Below are positions 17,510 to 28,100 of a DNA stretch of 64,000 nucleotides, piece by piece. The stretch's first letter is position 1. Each line of letters begins with the position of its first letter. The position numbers were made by a program, and so were the translations under genes. Below the pieces are notes generated by a model. It was not told the origin of the DNA and ran no database searches. It was given only the letters and a program-made list of their open reading frames with translations. The stretch lies in the NCBI RefSeq assembly GCF_011397635.1, contig NC_064756.1:34462996-34526995 (forward strand), in the 5' to 3' direction. This DNA is from Epinephelus fuscoguttatus. Taxonomy: Eukaryota > Chordata > Actinopteri > Perciformes > Serranidae.

Positions 17510-17725
17510 TGCACAAAATGGAGAGATGTCAGAGTCAGGTACCCCGAGCAGTTGGGGGGTTCAGTGCCTTGCTCAAGGGCACTGGCAGTGCCCAGGAGAT
17601 GAACTGGCACCTCTCCAGCCACCAGTCCACACTCCGCATTTGGTCTGGATAGGGACTTGAGCTGGCGACCCTCCGGTTCCCAACCCAGGTCCCTATGGAC
17701 AGAGCTACTGCCGCCCCTTTGGCTG
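17510..17725 (-). repeat. SINE-like dispersed repeat
   Basis: Contains 'cagtgccttgctcaaggg' and 'cgaccctccggttcccaac', phrases that recur in many fish genomes. On the reverse strand GGTTGGGAACCGGAGGGTCG resembles an RNA polymerase III B box. No clear flanking duplication was found. The surrounding 16.9-18.1 kb has only T-runs (16988-17005) and no exon I can support. Confidence 0.45.
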
Positions 17726-18161
17726 AAACAAATTGGGGACATGCTATTGTGCCTGTCCTGTGTCATTCATTTGTAAAGACATACTACCTGTTAATTAAGA
17801 TGTTTGTGTTAAGATCTCAAGTCCAGCATACAGTATGAAGCCCAGTTTGGGAAACTCTCATTGGTTGGGTACCATTAGGCATGAACTGATTGTAGTACCA
17901 ATATCACTTTGTACTTGTGAAGACTGGTGCTAAACCAGGGTTGGAAGTCGGTGCTAGAATTTCCTATTCAACCAGATGATTACAAACAGAAATAAAATTG
18001 TACTGTGGTAAGAACCACTGAATGATTACTGCATTAAGAGCATAATAAGGTCATATTGAGGTTCAAAGAGAGCAAACTCAAATGACAAGTCACTAAAAGT
18101 ACAAGAAAAGAAGCCATTTTTATAGTTACCCACATTTTGTACATGATCCTTGTGAAAAATA

Positions 18162-18167
18162 TTTATT
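18162..18167 (-). terminator. candidate polyadenylation signal of the hAT-derived gene
   Basis: TTTATT on the + strand (AATAAA on minus) about 190 bases past the stop codon at 18356. Confidence 0.35.
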
Positions 18168-18355
18168 TTTGCTTGTATGACTACATCTAAAAAATATTCT
18201 ATTTACATAAGAAAATGTTTCTACTCCTGGTTGACATTAGGTATATCATAATAATATCATATCACTATTAACACAGCAGCACAGTGAATGATGACCTGTA
18301 CTTGAACCCATACCTCATAAATAAAATGATTTTAGCTTTGCTAAATTTTTGATTT

Positions 18356-21300
18356 TTAACAATTTTTCTGGAGAAAAATCTGCATATCTGCCTGTTCGGG
18401 TAGAATGTGTGACCTCTCTTGGCTGACTGTGTCCCCTGCTGTGGAAAACACTCTCTCACGAGGAGTAGACGATGCCTGGATACAAAGGTATGAGTTGGAG
18501 AGTTGAGACAGGAGAGGCAGTGAGTCTCGTCTCCTCCACCACCAGGCCAGAGCATCCTCTGATGTGGGCACAGCAGGCAGGCTTCTGTACAGCTGTATTT
18601 CTTGCTGGACTTGTTCAGCTATTGGTGTCTTTTCTGCTGCTGTGATGCTCTTCAGAGCTCTGTCCTCATCTTCAAAAAGCTCCTCCAGGCCAGTCAGCCT
18701 CTGCCTTTTGGGATACAGAGACTGGCATATGCAAACGAAACAAACAAGATAAGTGTTAGACGATACTACTAGGATTAGGTACAACAAATGTTTGTGTCAT
18801 GTAGATGACATTACCTCATCTGAATACTTGTTTTGCTCAGATACATCCTCAGCATCTCTGTCCTCATGCCAAAGTTTGTGTTCCTCCTGATTTGACACCT
18901 AAAGAAAAATATTTATTCATGGATAAGTTAAAAAAGTAATTAATCTTAACTACTTCAACTGAGAGTGTTTGAGATGGCTGACAGCAGGAAGAGACTTTGA
19001 ACCTATCATACAGGGTAGAATGAGTGAGTACACATGTAATAACAGCATCTATTAATAGGACAAGTGTAACACTGGAAAGGAAAAGAGAATATTGTACCTT
19101 TGCTGAGGTTGTAACCGCAGCATTTTGCACTCTGTGCCAAATCTCATCTGAGTCGATTCTGTTCTTGAACCTTGGATCCATGGCGCTCGACTCCTGTAGG
19201 AACTTCCAAGTATCATCATCCTGAAATAAAGCATACAACTGTCAAAGAAATTGTAAAAAAAAAAAAAAAAAAGTGTGTAATGAAAACAGGCTCACTGGTA
19301 CAGTATATTTTTCTATAGAATCATTTTGGCTAAACTTTCATTCTATCTCTTTAAAACTTAAACTCAGTTGCCCGTTTATCTGGTACACCTTGCTCAAACT
19401 CTTAAGAAATCTGATATAAATATTTAGATATTCTTTAATCTTCTCTGGTAGAAACTTTTGTTTAAGAGAGTTGTTGATTCAACTTCATGACCATTTTGGA
19501 GGATGCAGTTTGTGGTGTTGTCAAACGGTGCTGCATTAAACACAGAGGTGTTTCTGTTGTTAAGCTCAAGGGTTCTCAACCTTATTGCAGGTTAGCTATT
19601 TGAGCCTACCTTTAATGGTGGACAAAATATTAGACAAACATGTAATAACTAGGGTTGCCCAGGAGGTGTCGCCATTTTGACTGTATCAAAGGCTGCAAAA
19701 ATTTGTGTTTCATGATAATTTATGGCATCAGAAAGCTTTGATTTTCCTGTCAGTAGTCTTGAATTTTTTTAAAAATCTAATTTGACTTTTTTTCCCCAGT
19801 TTGTTCACAACTTTTCCAGCAGCTGTCAAGTCTCCCTTGGAGACTAGAAACATATAAACACATTTTTATACTCTTCTCTACATAGAAGAATGATGCTTCA
19901 TAGAGAATTTGACAAGACAACAAAACAAAACTAGAGCTGAAATGATAATTTTATTAATTGATTGGTCTATCGATAGAAAATAAACCTGAAACCATATTTA
20001 TAATCACTTACTCTTTCAAGCAAAAATGCCAGTAGTTCTTTATAGTGGGGCGGCTTAGCAATCGTTCATTTTGTGATGAAAGCACAAAATTTGGTACATG
20101 TGTTGGTGGATATATTTCAAACAAATCTGGATATTGGGGCATCGCAAAAACACACCCTAGTTGCCGTAGCAACCGTTTATTCAATAAAATTAATCAAAAT
20201 ATTTAAATGATTCATTACAATATTTTAAAAACGTAAATATGTATTAAATTAAGAAAAATACAGTTAGACACACTCACAGTTCACATTAAATTAAGAACAA
20301 GCACAAATTTGCAATAGCTGCAACCTCATACATGCATGCATCCACACAACATGCATACCACACAATCTCATTTTTTCTGGCATAGTTACTCATGGTCTCT
20401 ACTTACAGTATGCAAATTTCGAACATTTCTGGTCAAGTACTTTTTGAATTATTCAAGAAAAGCTTTGTGGACTGACTGACCAACCAACCAACCAACCAAC
20501 CAACAGAGCGACCTATAGAGCTGCTGGTCGCAGCTAAAAAATACAGTTAGACACACTCACAGTGTCTCAAACACTTTCTACCCCACCACCACTACAAGCC
20601 AGCTAGCCAACTGCCAGCCAGCGGCAGTTGCTTCCTGCAACAAGCAGTGCAGTGAACTGTCCATCAAGGTAAACATTTTATTTCAACTGTAACTATGTAA
20701 CAGAATATGTTATTTTTAGGATGTACACATTTTGAACATCATAGGTAAAGGCTAAAGAGAAAAACAGTCAATATGGGCCTCAGTAGAAAAGTAAATTGTA
20801 GGTGGCTGTACCTACACTAGTTGCCAATGGTTGCCAACTGCTAGTAATGGAAGAAGAGGAGGAAAACTTTGAGGCAACAACAACTTGGATTTCACGGACC
20901 ATAAGTTTCTTTAGTGGGGCGGCATAGCTATAAAATTGTTCATTCTTGTGATAAAAGCACCAAATTTGGCAGATGTGTTGACAAATATATTTAGAACAAA
21001 TCTGGATATTGGGACATCATAAACTCGCCCCCTGGTGACCACAGCAGGCAATTGAATCCTACCTGCCCATGGACCCGTCCCGTTAATTGGATCCACTCCA
21101 AAATGTAATGGCTTCTAAGTTGGACCATGCTACATGCCTCCACCAAGTTTTGTGAAAATCGGTTGGAAAGTTTTCACATAATCCTCATCCAAAAAATGAA
21201 TGGCTACTAATTCTAGAAAGATATTGAGCTATGCTTCCCCACTAATCTGGCAAATGATTAAAATATTTTCATTTTTTGCTTTTTAAGGAACAACACAGGA

Positions 21301-23687
21301 AGACAAGCCAAATTGGAGGCCGTAAACTGTGAATGAGAAGCTAATAAAACGTTTTAAAAAGCTCTGGTTCTGTTCTTTTACATTTTTATAAAGCTTTTTC
21401 CACTTTAATATGCCTCTAAATTATATTTGTGGCACTAAAAACATGAAACAGCACCTATAGGATAGCCATACCATTCCATGCCAGTAACCACTGGCAGCCA
21501 TTTTTGGTTGGTTGGTTGGTTGGTCAGTCGGTCGGTCCACAAAGCTTTTCTTGAATAATTCAAAAAGTAGTTGACCAAAAATGTTCGAAATTTGCATACT
21601 GCAAGTAGAGACCATGAGTAACTATGCCAGAAAAAATGATCAGGATTCATTCATAGGTGGCACTATACTAAGCATTTCAAAATGAAAATTTTGCTTTTCT
21701 TGAGGTTGTGTGGTATGCATGTTGTGTGGATGCATGCATGTATGAGGTCGCAGCTATTGCGAATTTGCACTTGTTCTTAATTTAATGTGAACTGTGAGTG
21801 TGTCTAACTGTATTTTTCTTAATTTAATACATATTTACATTTTTAAAATATTGTAATGAATCATTTAAATATTTTGATTAATTTTATTGAATAAATAGTT
21901 GCTACGGCAACTAGGGTGCGTTTTTGCGATGCCCCAATATCCAGATTTGTTTGAAATATATCCACCAACACATGTACCAAATTTTGTGCTTTCATCACAA
22001 AATGAACGATAGTTTAGCAATGCCACCCCACTATTAGTTCTTGTTTTTCAGTTGTGATGATTTGTTGCTCTTCTTTATCTCTTGTGACAGTAGGCCTTTG
22101 GACTCTTAGTTGGTAAATTGTAATGGGCATTTTTCACTATATTGTGAAATTTTACAGATTAAACAATTCATTCTGAAAATAGTCAACAGATTAATAGATA
22201 ATAAAAGTAATCATTAGCTGCTACCCAAAGGAAAATCCCATATTTTGGAATGCTGATTACTTTTACAAGTTGTATTAATGACTTATCAGCACAATTATTT
22301 TGTTTTGTTCATACCTTGTAACTTGCAGACAGGTCATCCCGGGCTTTTTCTTTGAGTGAGGCTGTGAACAGAGAGTCCTCATCCTGGGTTTCAAAGTTGG
22401 CCATCAGTTTTTTCAGGATAGGAAATATCTGACTACAAGTTGGACTCTTGTCAGCTGAGACGCAGAGTGAAGACGTATACAAAGGCTTCATGATCCGAAT
22501 GAACTCCTCTGCTTTTTGATGATCGTCGTCTGTGAGTGTTTCCAGCCTTTAAGTGTAATAATACAAGTTATTTCAACACAACTAACGATACTGTATTCTA
22601 ATCTTCCTAGTAACTTTTATTACATTTACCTCTCAACAGACTGTTTGATCTGTGGATCTGTGGTGGTGGCCTGTATGGCAGCATACTGCTCTGCAAACCT
22701 CTCAATCATGAGGTAGAATGAACCCCAACGTGTTCGGACATCAAGCACTAAAGAGTGTTGCGGTAGATCTGAAAAACAGACGCACCCCTTAGTAGTATAT
22801 TCTCTTAATTACACACTCCATGTATCTGAACAACAGAAAATATCAAATACTCACTCAAGAGCTGTTGTTTCTTCTGAAGAACAGTTTGAGCTGTGGAAGA
22901 CCTTTTGATCCACACAACAACAGCTCTTATTCTTGATGCCCATCTGGTCACAGTGATGCTTAAGTACACCTTCTGTGCAGCAAGACTAAGTATTTGGGCA
23001 AAACATCCCAGCTTCCTAAACTGTGACTTCTTGATGGCAACATCCATGCTGGATCCATTATCCACTGTCACTGCAACAACTTTGTCCCTGACACCAAATT
23101 CCTCCAGTATGCCACCTATCTGTTCTGCCACTGCTGTGTCTGCCTGTGCGTCGTAAACTGGCTTTGTACGAAGCACTTTGTGCCTCATCTGGCCCTTTAT
23201 TATAAAGTGCAAAGTAACTGTCAGGTAGCGGTCTTGAGCAAAACTTGTCCACCAGTCACACGTCACTGCAGCCTCAGACACCTGAAGCAACTCTTTGATT
23301 ACATGGTTCTTCTCTACAGAGTACCATGATGGCATCCGTGTGTTCATGAGCTGATCTCTGGAAGGCAGCTGGTATTTTGGGTTTAGCATTTTTGTCATCT
23401 CTCTGAGTGAAGGCAGAAATGAAAATGCGGATGATCTATGATTATATAAATGTTCACATCTGTGCATCCAAAGTCCAGGTTAATAAAAACTTACCTAAAC
23501 CACGGTAAATCCACTGTGGACAAGGGATGAAGTTCTTTCACAAGATATCTAGTTACAGCTTTGTGACACTCCTCTGTTCTTTGCTTGCTCAGCCTCTTTC
23601 TTGCAGCTGGAGTGAGGAGGGTTGTGACTGCAGACGTTGCACCTTCCTTGAGATTATCATCTGAGGTGGAAACATCACTTGAACTCC
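18356..23687 (-). CDS. spliced hAT-family transposase-derived protein (ZBED-like), N-terminus unresolved
   Basis: Looks like a hAT transposase that is interrupted by introns. Exons with matching phases: 23687-23495, 23402-22855, 22768-22630, 22546-22315, 19220-19098, 18898-18815, 18721-18356, together about 561 residues. hAT marks: AVTCDWWTSFAQDRYLTVTL (first Asp), VAVTVDNGSSMDVAI (second Asp), LGCFAQILSLAAQKV (the usual Cys-x-x-His has Gln in place of His), LVLDVRTRWGSFYLMIERF, SSAMDPRFKN, and a complete C-terminal dimerisation region with AWWWRRRDSLPLLSQLSNSYL, SSTPRERVFSTAGD (third acidic residue) and LPEQADMQIFLQKNC. No stop or frameshift was found in these exons. No BED finger is seen. 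Upstream exons could lie at about 23835-23740 and 24500-24412, the latter with a strong donor (CCT|GTAAGT). It could be a live host gene, a domesticated transposase, or an unusual intron-bearing transposon. Confidence 0.75.
20041..22034. mobile_element. 2-kb foldback-like DNA element with about 0.5-kb inverted arms
   Basis: The left arm (20041-20510) begins TATAGTGGGGCGGC. The right arm (about 21505-22034) ends GCCACCCCACTAT and is its reverse complement along nearly the whole length, including the (CCAA)n / (TTGG)n tract where the arms end. The left arm lacks about 80 bases present in the right. Eight-base direct repeats TAGTTCTT flank it (20033-20040 and 22035-22042), the length typical of hAT insertions. 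The roughly 1-kb middle has no transposase. It sits inside the 3.1-kb intron of the hAT-derived gene (19221-22314). Inside, near 20912, a diverged second copy of the outer end occurs (GTGGGGCGGCATAGCTATAA). Confidence 0.8.
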
Positions 23688-24259
23688 CTGTATTAAGAAA
23701 AGATAAAATGGAAAAAAAGATGACCCACCCACATGAACCTACATATTGACACTCAACTTTGCTTAATTTCCTGTAGGACTGCAGCTGATGATTTATTTCA
23801 TTCTCAATTAAATGTGGAAAGTCTGAAAATAACAAAAAAAAATAACTTACACAATTCAATAAACCCCAGCACACATCTTTAGTTAAGCCTTTTTTTGTCT
23901 GACAAACTGTCAAAACCCCAAAATGTTCACTTTACTATCATAATCTGCAGACTATTTTTGCACTGAATTGTATTGTCTATAATATAATGAAAACTACCCA
24001 TCGGAACTTGCTTATGTCCTTGCTGTTTGTTTTATCTGAGCAACAGTTTATAACTCAAAAATATTGTAGGACAAAGAAAAGCAGCAAATCCTAACAACTG
24101 TGAGCTGAAAGCAATGAAGGTTTAGCATTTTTGCTGAAAAAAATATTACCAGTTATTATTAATACCAATATTAACAGTTACTTGATTATCAAAATGCAAG
24201 TAGTTGCCCATTGAGTAATTGTTTTAGCACTAATTTCCTGTAATAACTGCCTGCATAGA

Positions 24260-24560
24260 GTGTGCCAGGGCTGACGTCAAAACCCGGAAGTTTAGCATTG
24301 CAGTGGTTCCTGGAAGAGAAAGTGAATGTGATTTTTGCATTGTGTTTTGGATTATGTCAGAAATTAAGCTCTGTGGCTAACCTAAGTTTATGATACTTAC
24401 AGGTTTTGTTCAGCGAGATAATCTTCACATATGAACACCTTTCATATCGCATTTGAAGCTTAAATGCGATCGCCAGAAGTAAAAAGCTAATGTTAGGCTT
24501 TAACGACTACATGACTACTCCACGGTCACATGACTCTTGACGTCACCGCCACTAAGCTTT
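24260..24560 (-). promoter_or_regulatory. possible promoter region of the hAT-derived gene
   Basis: Two cAMP-response-element-like octamers TGACGTCA (24272-24279 and 24537-24544) and an ETS-like CCGGAAGT (24284-24291) flank a minus-strand segment ending in a strong donor at about 24412. No TATA box is evident. Only sequence motifs support this. From 24560 to 25190 nothing else is recognised. Confidence 0.3.
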
Positions 24561-25189
24561 CAACTGATTTCGGCCGCTTTATTTTAAAAAAAATTATATA
24601 ATGGGGAAATCGGACTGTTTAAGCTAAATAAGAATCTGTAATGGCAGACTGCCAGCACTCTCGCCTCTTCGGGGGTGATGACGTTTAACATCCCTGACTG
24701 GGTTTGTAGTCGTATTAAGCAACTTGTTAGCAACCGCCTTTTTTACGACACGTAAAAGCTTCAAAATTCACAAGTGGGGTATTTACTGACGTGTTTTATG
24801 TCGTAGAACAAAACCTGAAACTCGCTTAAGCTTTTGTTAACCACAGACCTTATTTGAGACATTTTACCAAAATCCCATTCAAAAAACGTATTGACTTTTT
24901 GACGAGAGAACCCGAAGTGCTAAAAGCGCTAACGGAGTTCCGGGTTTACTGGCACACTATTCCAGCAGACCGAATGTAAAACTCAACAGATTCCCATATC
25001 AAACTATAACTTTATTGGTCCAAATGTCACAAATTGACACATGTAGATGGAAACCAAGGTTTCAAAGCTTGAAAGTAATGCTAAAGGTAATATTAACATT
25101 GCTAGACTGAAATTTAAAATACAGATACAGATACAATTGTGAACTGTAAAAATGTCAACTAGATTCACAATTCTCCTACTAATACTTAC

Positions 25190-28100
25190 GAGCAACCAGG
25201 CTGCTTCTTATTATCCCCATGCACACTGAATCCCAAAGTTCCTCTGCATTTACTTCTCCAATGCTCGATTCAGACAGACCTGTAATCTCGAACCCTGCAC
25301 AAATGATTTTGTGGAAAATACACAAATATTACTGTTTACCCATACCACAATTATGTAGGGGAAGACTAAAAGCATACTAGCAAAAGAGCATCAGTATGAA
25401 ACCCTCTTGTGGCTATCAGAAAAATAAGCTTTAAAGCTGTTCAAATGATAATAAATGTACTTTTAACATTCAATTCACAGTACATGTACCCACTGGGATA
25501 CAAGACATACTCACCTGCCATGTTGAAAACCCCCTTCTGATAAAGATCCATCATGATTACAGATGGACAGTTGTGACTTGTAAGAGCTTCGAAGTGGAGG
25601 TATGCCTGAAGCACTTCTATGGCACATGGAGACTTGACACCTACTGTCCGCTCTAGCACCTCCACCACTCCATCAACAGCAGTGTGATTCTAAAACAAAA
25701 GAGAAGCAGACTTAAAATAACATTGTCAAATAATAATCTCTCTGAGAAAAACAACAACAAAACAAAACGGATGGTTACAGAAGGTAACCGTGGTTCTATG
25801 AATAAAGGTCAACATGCCACCATATGGGTCACTCTCTCCGAGGATGAGCTGTTTCAGGAGACAATGTAGCAAATTAATCACATTAACACCTCCGCTAGGG
25901 CTGGGCGGTATGACCTAAAATTTATATCACGGTATAAATCGAATCCCTTCACGGTAACGGTATATATCGTGGTATAAATTTCAGTGTAAAAGTTATAATA
26001 GAAGTGTTTCTGAATGGGTTTTGTAAGGTAATTTCCTTCTTTTAGCAAAATCCTAAATGACTGACTTGTGTTTTTTCCACCTGGACCTTTATGCTCTGCT
26101 ATTTCTCCTCTAATCATCACGCTGTAACTTGTGACAGGCTGCTATGATACCACAACTATCACACATTCACATGTGGAGTTTTTTGTGGAGCCCCTAGCGT
26201 CACATAGGTTTACATTACCAAAGGTTTATGACAAACTCTCTTGCCGAAAACCAACTCCCATGTGCGCATGGCGAGAGAGGAGAGAGAGAGACGCTGTGCC
26301 AAATTTATATCATTTCTACCGTCTACCGCATATACCGTGCAGCCCTAACCTCCGCCCTGCGGGTGCAATCAGAGCCTATATATACAGCTGTGTGATCGCC
26401 TGTTCAGTCTCTTTTCTCCGACTGAGGCTGAACCAGCCTTCTGAATGACACTGCAAGCTGGCGTGTTGACCTTTATTCATAGAACCACGGTTACCTTCTG
26501 ACACCATCCGTTCTATTTCATATCAGGTCAACACCGTATGGGTCAAAAGTATACCAAATAAGGTCAGGCAGGAGGTGTAGTGAGGCCAAAAACACTCTGA
26601 ACAACAGTTCGGTTTAGAACATAGTTTATTGAGGAAAGCCTCAGGTTGTGATAAAACAGTCAAAGGCCGATGAAGGCCACCTGTTGTGAAATAAAACATT
26701 TTCAACTGAGAAGGAAAAGGTCCCCATAAACAGAACCTCCTTAATCAATGAAACACAACCACCGGGTGAATACCAACCCTGAAGCCGTGGTCCAGTACGG
26801 CAGGGACCACACACACTTTCCTGGCCTGAAGCCACGGTCCAGCATGGCAGGGACCGCACAGTTCACTGGCCTGCTTCCAGAATGGCAGAGGCCATTGATG
26901 AAGCAAAATTTAGTCTGTAAAACCTTGCAAAGGTCCCAGAAGAGGCCCAACTGGCCGCCGCACAAATGTCCTCCAAGGGAGCCCCCTTGAAGAGCGCCCA
27001 GGAGGCAGCCATCCCTCTGGTGGAGTGGGCCACCACTCCCCTAGGTGGAGGGACCCCAGCACCATCATAGGCCAGAGCTATGGCCTCGACGACCCAGCGG
27101 GCCAAACGCTGTTTGCACAGAGCTTGGCCCAGCTTAGCTTCCCCATAGCACACAAAGAGCTGATCGGTCTGTCTAACGGGGCGTGTGCGGTCAATGTACA
27201 CCCTCAGAGACTGCACTGGACAGACCAAGTGCAACTGGGCTGCCTCCGCAGATTCATGGGATGGAGGATGGAAGGGCTCCAGAACCAAGGGCCTCAACAC
27301 AAAAGAGCGAGGGAGCACCTTCGGTAAAAAAGATGGATTAGGCAGGAGAGAGATGGCAGATCCCTCTCTCTCTCCTAATCTCAGACAAGACAGATGCACA
27401 GACAGGGAATGCAGTTCAGACACCCGCTTCGCTGAGGCCATGGCAAGGAGAAAGGCTATTTTGAGGGTAAGAAGCTCCAGCCCCAAATTGGCCAAAGGCT
27501 CAAAAGAAGGCTCCGACAGAACCCGCAGCATCAACTGCAAATCCCATGATGGGACCATGTGGGACCTTGGTGGCCATATACGCCTAGCCCCCTTCAAAAA
27601 CTGGCTAACAAGGGGCTGTGAGCCCACTGTCCTACCCTCAATAGGGATGTGATGGTCAGATATGGCCGCCACGTAACCCCTCAAGGTGGATTCTGTCAGC
27701 CCTTTCTCCAACGGTGTCTGTAAAAATAAGAGGACCCCCCGTGTCCCACAGGGGACCGGGGGGTCCTCCTCTCCTGTCCTGCACACCACTGGCAAAACCG
27801 TTTCCATCTACCAGCGTAAAGCACCTTGGTAGAGGGAGATCTGGCTGCCTGCAGGGTAGCCATAACAGCAGGACTCAAGCTGCAGCGCGGGCCCCGTCTA
27901 GGGGCCAGACACGCAGCCTGTAAATCCCTGGGTTCTGGTGCCGGAGCTGCCCTTGAGCCTGCGACAGCATGTCCGGCCTGACTGGGAGACACCATGGGGT
28001 TCCTGCCAGCAGCCTCTGCAAGGTCGCCATCCATGGCTGATGTGGCCAATCTGGGGCCACAAGCAGAACCCTGGCCTCCATCATCCCCATCTTGGCCAGA

